Of a stretch of 64,000 nt of DNA, positions 1 to 8,500 are shown in pieces. The DNA is taken from assembly GCF_026013545.1 (NCBI RefSeq), contig NZ_JAPDOG010000014.1, positions 1-64,000 of the forward strand, given 5' to 3'. Within the stretch, counting starts at the first letter, position 1; every line of letters begins with the position of its first letter. The position numbers were made by a program, and so were the translations under genes. The notes under the pieces were generated by a model. That model searched no databases. It saw only the letters and a list, made by a program, of their open reading frames with translations, and was not told the DNA's origin. Origin of the DNA: Defluviimonas salinarum (GTDB taxonomy: Bacteria; Pseudomonadota; Alphaproteobacteria; Rhodobacterales; Rhodobacteraceae).

Positions 1-191
1 CGAAGGTCATCCTGAAGCGGGCGCTCGAGGGCGCCGCGGCGGCAGGACGGCGGGGGAACACCCCGTTGCTGGACGTGGAGGATTGGGCTCAAGCCCCCTG
101 CGAAGCGTCAACTCGAATCGCTCCGGAGCGGCTCGATGCCGCCGCGGAGCGACCGGAAATCCCCGTCTCTTCAGGGCGGGGAAGATGTTAA
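1..191 (+). CDS. C-terminal end of a protein cut by the window edge
   Basis: The frame beginning at base 3 is open from the window edge to the TAA at 189-191 and encodes about 62 residues, with G or C in most third codon positions, as in the genes around it. The visible end is basic and alanine-rich and includes KVILKRALE near the start and LLDVEDW further on. The family is not recognisable from the tail alone. It matters mainly because it shows that rightward transcription enters the window here. Confidence 0.5.
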   Translation, partial: KVILKRALEGAAAAGRRGNTPLLDVEDWAQAPCEASTRIAPERLDAAAERPEIPVSSGRGRC

Positions 192-381
192 GGAAAGGCT
201 CGGCGCGGAGACACCGCTCTTCCGCGGCGACTGGCTCGTCGGGTTCTTCTTTCCGGGTGACGCCGCGCCGGAGAGTTTCAAGCTCTCCGACGATAAGGTA
301 AACGGGCGCCCGCGATCATTCCCAACCGCCGAACAAAGGCCGGGAAGGCGATCCACGTCGAGATGCAAACCCTCAGGATGA
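136..381 (+). pseudogene. possible 5' part of a frameshifted gene
   Basis: From about 187 to 300 this frame has gene-like codon use and protein-like sequence (for example FRGDWLVGFFFPGD). After about base 297 it turns into low-quality arginine-rich sequence. The neighbouring frame becomes gene-like at exactly that point (KRAPAIIPNRR and on into the next entry). A single -1 shift near 295-300 would join the two into one protein. This could be a real broken gene, a sequencing error, or two genes. No slippery heptamer is evident. The only ATG for this part is at 136, overlapping the preceding gene. Confidence 0.35.
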
Positions 382-650
382 TCGGCTGGGAACAGTTCGC
401 CGAGATGTTCGGCGGGCGGCATGTCGTGGAGAACGAGACCGGCCCCACTGGTGGCCGCTACGTTCGCGGCCCGCTTTACACCGAGGTCGGGAGCGAGACC
501 CTCTTCGGGTTTCCGAAGGGCGTGGCGCGCGACAGATGCACGATCGATCTGGCGGCGCTCGAGGCGGTCCCCCTGTCGCAGATCATCGCGGCTATCGAAG
601 CCATCGAGGCCGAGGACGCAGATCCGGCCCCGGAACCGGCCGGAAACTGA
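363..650 (+). CDS. hypothetical protein, 95 aa (perhaps the 3' part of a frameshifted gene)
   Basis: This is an unrecognised soluble protein with an acidic, alanine-rich C terminus. The ATG at 363 follows a GGAAGG sequence 12-15 nt upstream. Good codon use continues upstream of this ATG back to about 297 with no start codon, so the true protein may be longer and begin in the other frame at 136. It is followed 9 nt later by another small gene on the same strand, so the two are probably cotranscribed. Confidence 0.55.
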   Translation: MQTLRMIGWEQFAEMFGGRHVVENETGPTGGRYVRGPLYTEVGSETLFGFPKGVARDRCTIDLAALEAVPLSQIIAAIEAIEAEDADPAPEPAGN

Positions 651-659
651 AAGCGGCCG

Positions 660-851
660 ATGCGAGCCTCCCGCGAATACCGAAAATGGATCAACCACCT
701 GCGGCGGCGGTTCGGCAAGGCGTCCGGGGTCATCCCGGGCGCCCTGCTCGACTGCCCGGCGATGGAGCGCAAGCGGTCCGGCGCCAAGGCCGCCGCGCGC
801 TCCGGCAGGACCGGCCGTCCGGCCGCCAGGACGGCGGATGCCGAGGACTGA
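660..851 (+). CDS. small basic hypothetical protein, 63 aa
   Basis: This is a short reading frame rich in Arg, Ala and Gly, with an N-terminal stretch (REYRKWINHLRRRFG) that could be an amphipathic basic helix. The start lies 9 nt after the preceding stop, without a strong ribosome site, so translation is probably coupled. Codon use is normal for the window. The stop is directly abutted by the stop of the oppositely oriented gene at 852, making a tail-to-tail junction around CTGATCAG. No family is recognised. Confidence 0.45.
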   Translation: MRASREYRKWINHLRRRFGKASGVIPGALLDCPAMERKRSGAKAAARSGRTGRPAARTADAED

Positions 852-1322
852 TCAGGCCAGCGCCGGCTCGTCGTCGACGGAAGCCTCGAAGCGGATCTTC
901 ACATCGTCGAGCTGATACATGTAGGCGAGGGTCGGTACGCGCGGCGTGATCTCGGTCACCGTGACGCCCGCCTCGTCGATCTCGAACCTCGCCGATCCGA
1001 GGGCGTCGGCGCCGGCCGGCAGGTGCTGCGAGCCATTCATTGCGCCGAAAAGGCGCGCGCAGTCGAGCATCTGCGCCTCGTCCAGGTCGCGGTCGGAGGT
1101 GACCGTCAGCTTGTCGCCATAGCCAAAACCGCCATTGGCGTTATCGCCGTGCCTCAGAACCTTGAACGCGACCGTGCTGGCGGCATCGAGGATCCGCCGC
1201 GCCACGATGCGCGGATTCTCCTCATCGACAAAGGGATCCTTCGGCCCGGCGCCGAGGAGATCCTGGATCACCCTAAACACGCCGCCCTGGCTGCGACCGG
1301 AAACAAAGGTCATTTTCTGCAC
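852..1322 (-). CDS. hypothetical protein, about 156 aa
   Basis: This is an unrecognised protein. The GTG at 1322 is chosen because AAAGGA lies about 7 nt upstream on the minus strand; an in-frame ATG at 1358 has no such site. The sequence is mixed alpha/beta with no signal peptide or membrane segment, and a mid-region GDNANGGFGYGDKLT suggests a glycine loop. Nothing in it allows a function to be named. It is a single gene facing the rightward genes to its left. Confidence 0.6.
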   Translation of the reverse strand: MQKMTFVSGRSQGGVFRVIQDLLGAGPKDPFVDEENPRIVARRILDAASTVAFKVLRHGDNANGGFGYGDKLTVTSDRDLDEAQMLDCARLFGAMNGSQHLPAGADALGSARFEIDEAGVTVTEITPRVPTLAYMYQLDDVKIRFEASVDDEPALA

Positions 1323-1424
1323 GATAGATCCTTTCTGGTGGCATGGATTGTCTTTCATCCATTTATCCGGTTGGCGCGAAAAAAAACCATCAGACCCTAA
1401 GGCGCCGGCGGCAGAATAGAACGC

Positions 1425-3008
1425 TTATTTGATGGTCGCGCGGAAAACGATCTGCGCGGACCCGCCTGCCTGGAGCGCATTGACGATGCCGGTGATCCTG
1501 TCGCCGGCCACCGAGACGCTGTCGAACCCGGCCGAGCTCAGAACCGCCACGAAATCGATATCCGCGGGCAGCATGTCGACGACGGTGAAGCCCACCGCAT
1601 CGACCGCGCCGTTGTTCGCGCTGGAGACCGTGATCCGGTACTCGATGCATGTTCCCGGAAGCGCCGCGTGGGTGCCGGGCAGCGCCGCGCCGGAAGCGCA
1701 ATCGAACGGAAAGTGATGGTCACTGACCGCGACACCGGTCTTGCTGCTCGTGATCACCGGCATGACCGGATCGTAGATATCTGCAACCGTCACGCTCAGG
1801 GTCTGGTTCACCACGAGGCCACCGGCATCGGTGGCCCGTACCGTGACCACGTAGACCCGGTCGAGGTTGCTGTCGGTGGGGTTCTCGTAATCCGGCGCGG
1901 CGATGAACGTGAGCACGCCCGTCGCCGGGTTGATCGTGAACTTGCCGGCGTCGGTGCCGCCGCTGATCGACCAGGTCACCGGCTTGTTGGCGGTATAGGT
2001 CGTCACCGCGGTCTGGTTCTCGTTGACCGTGATCGCCGCGGCCGTCGCCCCGGCGACCCCGCCCGGCCCGGTGATCACCGGCTCGAGGACATCTGCAACC
2101 GTCACGCTCAGGGTCTGGTATGAATAGAAGCCGCCCGGCTCTGTCGCCCTGATGGTCACCACATAGACCTGGTCGAGGTTGCTGTCGGTGGGGTTCTCGT
2201 AATCCGGTGCGGCAATGAACGTGAGCACGCCCGTCGCCGGGTTGATCGTGAACTTGCCGGCGTCGGTGCCGCCGGTGATCGACCAGGTCACCGGCTTGTT
2301 GGCCGTATAGGTCGTGACCGCGGTCTGGTTCTCGTTGACCGTGATCGCCGCGGCCGTCGCCCCGGCGACCCCGCCCGGCCCGGTGAGGACCGGCGCGGTC
2401 GACTGGAACTGCGCGAGATAGGAGTTGAGGCCGCTGACCAGCCCGGAGGCCGAGGCGTTGCCGGAGACGTTGGACCCGTCCGTGTAGAAAAGCGTGGAAC
2501 CGATGACCTGGGCGCCGAAGTTGCTCGACGGACCAATCTGGTAGGTCCCGCCCGGATAGGTGATGGTGACGACCGGGTTGGTCGAGGTGGGAATGTAGCC
2601 GAAATACTGGATGGTGCCCTTGTCGGTGATCCGCCAGTTGAGCGCGCCGGGGATATTCAGGGAGGTGCCGTCCGGCCGGTAGAGGCGAAGGATGCCCGAC
2701 AGGTCGTTGCCCTGTACGCCACCGAACTGACCGGTGGTCGACTGCTGCTCGAATGTCGCCCGGGCAAAGCCGAGGGTCGAGAAGAGCACGATATTGTCGG
2801 CCTTGCTGGTGTTCTGGCCGACAGCCCCAACGAAGCCGTCCATGAACGGCACCGAGACGGTCTGCGCCACCGCGGGGAAGGCCAGGATGAGCGCCAGGGA
2901 GACCTGGATGGCAAGGAGGGCGCGCCGCAACCACGATGCCGATGCCGCGACGGGTCCGCGGGCTTCACCGGCACGCGGGCGGGGGGCTTCGGGTTCCTGC
3001 ATGTTCAT
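1425..3008 (-). CDS. secreted protein with two near-identical cadherin-like repeats and a DUF11-like C-terminal domain
   Basis: This is a 527-residue exported protein. The N terminus has a basic region and then a hydrophobic segment ending AFPAVAQ, a plausible type I signal peptide. After a region of about 160 residues come two tandem 104-residue repeats with the cadherin-like pattern ITVNENQTAV, GTDAGKFTINPATG, TFIAAPDYENP and QTLSVTVAD. The last 110 residues resemble the DUF11/conserved-repeat fold often found at the end of surface proteins. No cell-wall or autotransporter anchor is visible. The start is ATG 3008 (GTG 3011 just upstream is possible). A TTTTTCGCA motif lies about 50 nt upstream. 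A role in adhesion or surface display is inferred only from the domain types. Confidence 0.75.
   Translation of the reverse strand: MNMQEPEAPRPRAGEARGPVAASASWLRRALLAIQVSLALILAFPAVAQTVSVPFMDGFVGAVGQNTSKADNIVLFSTLGFARATFEQQSTTGQFGGVQGNDLSGILRLYRPDGTSLNIPGALNWRITDKGTIQYFGYIPTSTNPVVTITYPGGTYQIGPSSNFGAQVIGSTLFYTDGSNVSGNASASGLVSGLNSYLAQFQSTAPVLTGPGGVAGATAAAITVNENQTAVTTYTANKPVTWSITGGTDAGKFTINPATGVLTFIAAPDYENPTDSNLDQVYVVTIRATEPGGFYSYQTLSVTVADVLEPVITGPGGVAGATAAAITVNENQTAVTTYTANKPVTWSISGGTDAGKFTINPATGVLTFIAAPDYENPTDSNLDRVYVVTVRATDAGGLVVNQTLSVTVADIYDPVMPVITSSKTGVAVSDHHFPFDCASGAALPGTHAALPGTCIEYRITVSSANNGAVDAVGFTVVDMLPADIDFVAVLSSAGFDSVSVAGDRITGIVNALQAGGSAQIVFRATIK
1781..2404 (-). repeat. tandem 312-bp coding repeat, two copies
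   Basis: The block starting at 1781 is repeated at 2093, a period of 312 bp or 104 codons, with very few base changes. The copies encode the two cadherin-like repeats of the secreted protein. Such low divergence points to recent duplication or ongoing gene conversion. Confidence 0.85.
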
Positions 3009-3056
3009 CACGAGTTTTTTCTGAAGGCCGGGGTTGAGACAAGGGTGCCGGGAGTA

Positions 3057-3065
3057 TGCGAAAAA
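3057..3065 (-). promoter_or_regulatory. TTTTTCGCA motif
   Basis: Exact TTTTTCGCA on the minus strand, followed by TACT, about 50 nt upstream of the secreted repeat protein. Confidence 0.6.
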
Positions 3066-3084
3066 CATACCTGATGATTGCCCG

Positions 3085-3471
3085 TCAGTCCAGCCTCGGC
3101 AGCGCCGCCGGCGCCGGCCCCGCGGCAGGACAGGCGATCCGCCGCGCGATTGTCGCCGGACGCTCGAGGCCCTGCGCGGCATAGGCGCGATGGAAGGCCG
3201 GCCGGGTCGCCTCGCGCTCGCCATCGACGTCGATCAGCCGGCGCATCGCGAGACAGCCCTGGACGAAGCCGAGCCAGCGCGAGAGCTTGTCGAGAGGGAG
3301 TGCCAAGGCCTCCACCTCGCCCTGCCGGCAAAGCCAGGCAAGGTTGTCGAGCGAGAGGCGCGGATCGGCCGCGAATGGATCCCCTGTCCGATCCGTCGCC
3401 GCGATCACGCCGCCATAGCGGCGGAAGAGGTCGCGCGTGACCTCGCGCAGCATCGGCGCATCCGGAATCAA
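3085..3471 (-). CDS. hypothetical protein, 128 aa
   Basis: This unrecognised soluble protein is the third gene of a leftward cluster that starts with dut. Its ATG overlaps the stop of the gene upstream in an ATGA arrangement (3468-3471), so translation is coupled. The sequence is alpha-helical in appearance (for example LREVTRDLFRRYGG) with an alanine/proline-rich tail. Its placement behind dUTPase suggests co-regulation rather than a shown role in nucleotide metabolism. Confidence 0.6.
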   Translation of the reverse strand: MIPDAPMLREVTRDLFRRYGGVIAATDRTGDPFAADPRLSLDNLAWLCRQGEVEALALPLDKLSRWLGFVQGCLAMRRLIDVDGEREATRPAFHRAYAAQGLERPATIARRIACPAAGPAPAALPRLD

Positions 3472-3710
3472 GGGAGACCCGGCTGCGCCGCCGCCTCATC
3501 CACCTCCGCTCGCGCCGTGACCCGGTCGAGATACCTGTTCCAGGCGTCGCGGGACGAGGCGGCGGCGCAGGAAACATCTTCCTCTCCGACGAAGATCCGG
3601 TAGTGCCGGACACCACCGTTACTCGACAGCCGGCACGAGGCGTTCGGAACAAGAGCGAGCACCTGATCCTTCGCTTCCATGTATCCTTCGCCGGGACCTT
3701 TCTGGAACAT
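3468..3710 (-). CDS. hypothetical protein, 80 aa
   Basis: This is a small unrecognised protein between dut and the 128-residue protein. The ATG at 3710 has AGGA 7 nt upstream, close to the dut stop. An in-frame ATG at 3680, preceded by GAAGG, is an alternative that would give a 70-residue product. It contains the segment GVRHYRIFVGEEDVS, consistent with a small beta-sheet protein. It is coupled by ATGA overlap to the downstream gene. Confidence 0.6.
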   Translation of the reverse strand: MFQKGPGEGYMEAKDQVLALVPNASCRLSSNGGVRHYRIFVGEEDVSCAAASSRDAWNRYLDRVTARAEVDEAAAQPGLP

Positions 3711-3718
3711 GGCGCGTC

Positions 3719-4171
3719 CTACGCGACCCCGGTCGAGCCGAAGCCGCCGGTGCCGCGCATTGTCTCGTCGAGGCTCTCTGCCACCTCGAACACGCCCTGA
3801 ACGGCGGGTGCAACGATCATCTGCGCGATCCGGTCTCCGGTGCGGATCTCGAAAGGCTCGGAGCCGAGGTTGACGAGGATGACCCCGAGGGGACCCCGGT
3901 AGTCGCTGTCGATCGTTCCCGGTCCGTTGAGCACCGTGACGCCATGCTTCAGCGCGAGGCCGGAGCGCGGACGGATCTGCACCTCCCAGCCTTCCGGGAT
4001 CGCGAGACGCAGGCCGGTCGCCACGAGGCAGCGCGCTCCCGGCACGATCACCTGCGAAACATACCCGTCCGGCATCACCGCCCGGATATCTGCGCCCGCA
4101 GCACCCGGCGTCTCGTAGGCCGGGATTTGCGCGGCGGGATGGTCCTTCACGAAAAGGATCTTCGGTTTCAT
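3719..4171 (-). CDS. dut: dUTP diphosphatase (dUTPase), trimeric type
   Basis: This enzyme hydrolyses dUTP to dUMP and pyrophosphate, keeping uracil out of DNA and supplying the dTTP route. All five motifs of the homotrimeric family are present in order: [42 protein letters not shown] and the C-terminal [10 protein letters not shown] that closes over the site. The length, 150 residues, is typical, and the catalytic Asp in the GTIDSDYRG motif is intact. It heads a leftward cluster with two unknown genes. With tmk at 54.6 kb, the element carries two steps of thymidylate supply, a common theme in large phages and large plasmids. Confidence 0.95.
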   Translation of the reverse strand: MKPKILFVKDHPAAQIPAYETPGAAGADIRAVMPDGYVSQVIVPGARCLVATGLRLAIPEGWEVQIRPRSGLALKHGVTVLNGPGTIDSDYRGPLGVILVNLGSEPFEIRTGDRIAQMIVAPAVQGVFEVAESLDETMRGTGGFGSTGVA

Positions 4172-4498
4172 TGAGGTCTAACTCCTACGTGGGCTTCCCG
4201 CACACATCCGCAGCGCCTGCGGCCAGTCCTGGCGCCTTTCGCGGACCCTTCTATCATGGATAATTCAGTCATGTAATATGTTTTTCGCATTGTTGATTTA
4301 CCGTCGCCCTCCGGAGGCGCGCGGCCCGCCAGGCTCCACCGGGAACCTCCTCCGTGTCGCGTCAGGCATCAAGGAAGCGGCTCGGGCCATCTGAAGTCTA
4401 TGGTCGCCCGGGTATATTGACCGGTGGCGAAAAACCTCTCGCAAGCTTTCGTAGCGTCATGTAGGAAGCGTCACGAATCAAAAGGTTCCCTTCCGCAC
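4172..4498. other. divergent intergenic region between dut and the 4499 gene
   Basis: There is no convincing gene in these 327 bases. They hold a plus-strand TTTTTCGCA at 4281-4289 in an AT-rich stretch and the reverse form GCGAAAAA at 4427-4434, so a motif pair flanks the space between dut and the rightward gene. Confidence 0.6.
4281..4289 (+). promoter_or_regulatory. TTTTTCGCA motif
   Basis: Exact copy followed by TTG, in an AT-rich setting (TAATATG before it). It lies about 210 nt upstream of the 4499 gene and, in reverse, 110 nt upstream of dut. Confidence 0.55.
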
Positions 4499-4852
4499 AT
4501 GACACGCGACGAACTCATCTCGGCCCTCTCAGGCCGCCCGGCCATTCTGTGCGCCACCCATCCCAAGCATGGCCGTCTGGACGCCTGGCCGGTGCTGTCT
4601 CTCGATGGCCATACACTCTATGTCGCGCCGCTCGGCGCCTTCGCGACTGACGCGTTCTGGATCTATCGTGGCAGGGACGACTTCGTCGGCCGCGGCCGCT
4701 CTGGAAGCTGGGACGATCTCGGCCGGGAGATCGCCTGGGCGGTCGAGGGTGGGGCGAAACTCTGGCCGGACGTGACACCCACGCCAGCGGAAACCATCAT
4801 GCGCCCTGCAGCGGGACCGGACGTCGAGACGCGGCCCGCAATCCTTCACTGA
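4499..4852 (+). CDS. hypothetical protein, 117 aa
   Basis: This is an unrecognised protein with a compact alpha/beta look (RPAILCATHPKHGRLDAW, then several Trp and Gly residues). The ATG at 4499 (MTRDELISAL) is preferred over the upstream GTG at 4424 because the intervening DNA contains a reversed GCGAAAAA motif and has poor coding character. It is the first of two rightward genes, followed by a LuxR-type regulator. Confidence 0.55.
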   Translation: MTRDELISALSGRPAILCATHPKHGRLDAWPVLSLDGHTLYVAPLGAFATDAFWIYRGRDDFVGRGRSGSWDDLGREIAWAVEGGAKLWPDVTPTPAETIMRPAAGPDVETRPAILH

Positions 4853-4941
4853 TAACCGCGAGCCGGATCCGCTCTTACCGACAAATCGCTTCCGGGGGTG
4901 GCAGATCACTCCTGAGGACCGAACGGACAACCAGGAATTCC

Positions 4942-5556
4942 ATGAAATCATCCTCGAAAATCGAAAGCGGATTCGAGCGCCTGGCCGAACTTGCGCCCGC
5001 CGGCTACGGCGCTGGCTTTCACATCAGCTATGCCTCTCCGCTCCTGACCCGGTGGTCCTACCCGAAGAGATGGGTCGACCTCTATACTGAACGGGTCTAT
5101 GCGCTGCGCGATCCGACAACCCTGTGGGGAGTTGCCACTCAGGGTGCCACGCGCTGGAGCGAGATTCGCCTGCCTGATCCGTTCGGCATCATGAGAGAGG
5201 CCGCAAGCTACGGGCTGAACTTCGGCGCCACGATCTCCTGCGGCCCGGTCAGGTCGCGGAGCATCGTCAGCGTCGCGCGAAGCGACCGCGAACTGACCTG
5301 CGAGGAGATCCGGAACGCCGAGGTGATCGTCCAGGAGCTGCATCTCGAATGCGTCCCGCCCGAGGCGCTGACGCCGCCGCAGAAGGATGTTCTTCATCTC
5401 CTGGCGCTGGGTATCTCGCCGCAAGAGGGCGCAAGCCGCCTGCGGATCTCGGAAAGGAGCTTCAATTCCCGCCTCTCCGGCGTGAAGTCGGCCCTCCTCG
5501 CGAGAACAGCCCCGGAAGCCGTCCAGCGCGCCGCGGATTACGGGCTCATCGACTGA
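4942..5556 (+). CDS. LuxR-family transcriptional regulator, autoinducer-binding type (solo)
   Basis: This is a 204-residue protein with the two-domain LuxR layout. Residues about 10-140 resemble the acyl-homoserine-lactone binding domain, with the conserved W/Y/DP pattern (WVDLYTERVYALRDPTTLW). Residues about 143-200 form a LuxR-type helix-turn-helix (LTPPQKDVLHLLALG, then ISERSFNSRLSGVKSAL). A GGAA sequence precedes the ATG. No luxI-type synthase is in the window, so it is a solo that may listen to signals made by the chromosome or by other cells. Known relatives act as ligand-dependent DNA-binding regulators; the ligand here is unknown. Confidence 0.8.
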   Translation: MKSSSKIESGFERLAELAPAGYGAGFHISYASPLLTRWSYPKRWVDLYTERVYALRDPTTLWGVATQGATRWSEIRLPDPFGIMREAASYGLNFGATISCGPVRSRSIVSVARSDRELTCEEIRNAEVIVQELHLECVPPEALTPPQKDVLHLLALGISPQEGASRLRISERSFNSRLSGVKSALLARTAPEAVQRAADYGLID

Positions 5557-5581
5557 GCGATCCGCAGGCCTGGCGGCCACA

Positions 5582-8500
5582 TCAGGCCGCCAGCCGCACC
5601 GACACCCCGCTGCTTCCCCCGCCCTGCCGCTGGACCCGCACCTGGACCGGGATCCGGTCCTTCATCGCCTCGACATGGCTGATCACGCCGATCGTCCGGC
5701 CCTGGCTTTGCAGGGTTTCGAGCGCGTCGATCGCGATGTCGAGGCTCTCAGCATCGAGAGAGCCGAATCCCTCGTCGATGAAAAGCGTCGCCGCGAGGCC
5801 GCCGTGGCTGCCCATGCGCGACAGCGCGAGCGCCAGCGCGAGCGAAACGAGGAATCGCTCACCACCCGAAAGGCTCCGCGTCGAACGGATCTCGTCACCC
5901 ATGTCCCGGTCGATCACATGCAGCGCCAGGTCCTCGCCGCCCTGGACCAACCGGTAGCGCGGCTTCAGATCGGCGAGGTGCTGATTGGCACGTTCGACGA
6001 GCATCGCCAAAGTCACGCCCTGGGCGATCTGGGCGAACTTGCCGCCGCTCCGCGACCCGACCGCCTCGTTTACCGCCGCCCAGGTGTCGCATTCGCCCCG
6101 GGCCGTGAGGATCTCCGCCTCGAGCCCGGCCAGCCGCGCGCGAGTCGCGTCGTCGCCGGCAACCTGACCGGCGATGGCGCCGATCCGCTCGCGGCGCGCC
6201 GATTGCGCGGTCTCGGCGGTGGCGGCCTCGGCCTCGAGCGTGGCGGCATCCTTTTCCGGCACCCCCGCTTCCCGCGCCGCCACGAGATCCTCCGCCCTCT
6301 GGGCAAGAGCCGCGGCCGCGGTGGTCACCGCATCGTCGAGCGCCTTGAGCCCGGCCCGAAGGCGCGCGGCCTCCCCGGATCCCCTGGCGAGAAGCCCGGC
6401 AAGCTCGTCCGCATCGAGACCGGCCTCCGAGAGCTTGCCGTGGAGCACCCTTTCCGCCTCATCCCTGGCCAAGGCGGCCTTTTCCTGCTGCTCCCTGGCG
6501 GAGGTGACGCGTTCGACCGCGGCAGACGCCCGGCTTTTCGCCTCGGAAAGCGCGCCAGCGCTATCGTCCTTGGCCGTCTGGGCGGCAAGCCGCGTCTCGT
6601 TCCAGCGGCTGCGGTGCGCATCGGTCGCCTCGCCGCCGAGCAGGCCCGCGCGTTCGAGCTTCAGGGCTTCGAGCGCGTCCTGCCGCGTCTTGTTCGCGCG
6701 CGCCATCTCCTCAACCGCGTCCGCCTGCCCCGACAGGGTCGCCTTCAGGACGCCGATCCGCGGCTTGAGGTCGGCGATCTTCCCATCCAGGTCCTTCAGG
6801 TCGGCGCTGAGCCGCCGCCACCGGTCGACAATGGCCTGCAGCTTCGCTCCGAGCGCCACGGCATCGGCATCGAGATCGGACGGGGCATGCCCGCCGGCGC
6901 CGAGCGCCGGCGCGATCTCGAGGTCGATCGCCGCGATGCGCCGGACAGCATTTTCCGCCTCTTGCGCCGCGAGCGCGGCCGATCGCTCGAGCCCGGCGAT
7001 CGCGCCAGCCTCTCCCTCCCTTTGCCTGGCCCTCTCCTCGATAGTCCTGGACAGCCCCCCGGCCCCGGACCGCCTGGCCTCGATCGACCGGCGGAGCCCC
7101 GCGGCCTCGCCGATCAGCGCCTGGATCTCTCCGCGCCGGATCTCGAGCCGCGCGAGCAGCGAACCGAGCGCCTCCCGGGCCCCTTCCGGGCCCGCCGGGA
7201 GGAGGTCTGCGAGCCTCGTCTTCGCGATCCCGCCTGCAGCTTCCGACCAGGCCACCCTTGCCGCGTCCTGGCGCAGGCGCGCCGCCTCGATCGTCTCTTT
7301 CGCACGGACTACCCCGGCCCGGGCCGCCGCCGCCGCTCCCCTGGCCTCCGTCTGTGCCTGGCGGGCGGTCTCGAGGGCGCGGCGCTCGAGGTCGAGGCGG
7401 GCGCGCAGGTCGCGCGCCATCCCCGCAAGCGCGTCGTCGGAGTGGACCGGGTGGTCGAGCGATCCGCAGACCGGGCAGGGCTCGCCATCGGCGAGCTGGC
7501 GGCGAAGCCTCTGCGCCGCCTCGGACACCGCGGCCTCGGCCCGGTCGACCGGCTCGGCGAGCGCGGTCACGGCCGCCGTCGCACGGTCGATCTCCCGGCT
7601 GGCCGTCTCCTCGACCCCGGTGGCCGCCTCGAACTCGCCGGCGGCCTTGCCGCGCGCGGCCTCGGCCCTGCCGAGATCGCCGGTGGCGCTTTCGAGTTCG
7701 TCCGCGGCGCGCGACATCTCCTTCACGCCAGCCACCGCCTCGACCAGGCGGGACATGCGGTCCTGGGGATCGTCACGCTCGATGTCCACGAGCCTCGCCC
7801 CCTCCTTTCCGGCCTCCTCCTCAAGCCCGGCGATGGTGGCGCGGTCCTTCGCGTCGAGCGCGTCAAGCCCTTCGATGCCGGCCTTCTTCACGCCTGCCTC
7901 GGCGAGATCGGACGCGGCCTTGCCGCGCGCCGCCTTCTCCGCCGCCCTGAGGTCAACGCGCTCGCCGATGCGGGTGCGGACGGTTTCCCAGGACGCGGCC
8001 AGATCACCCGCGCCTGGCGCCTCCTCAAGCTTCTCCAGGACGCTCCTCCGCGCCGCCTCGGCCTGGTTGAGATCGGCGTCGAGACCGGTGAGCGCCAGCT
8101 CGGTCGCTTTCCGGCGTTTCTCGGCGGCCTCGAGGGATTGCGCCGCCGTCAGCGCCTCCGCCCCGGCATCCCGGATCCGTCCGTCGAGCGCGGTGGCTTT
8201 CGACCAGACCGGTCCGAACGCCTTGAAGGCCTCCTCGGCCTCCCGGTGCGCGGTCATGGCAGCGTTCCAGGCCTTCTCCGTATCGGTCACGCAACTCGCG
8301 GCCTTGACCTCGGCATCAGCCGCCCGGGTGACGGCCGCATCGGCCTCCTTGAGCGCGCGGACCGCGGCCTGCACCCGCTCATGGTCGGACCCGAGCGGCA
8401 GGGCGGTCTCGAGGCGGGCGAGAAGCCGGCGGTCCGGCTCGGCCGCCCCTTGCGCGTCCCGCGCCTTTCGGTCCGCTTCCGCGGCGCCGGCCTTGCGGCG

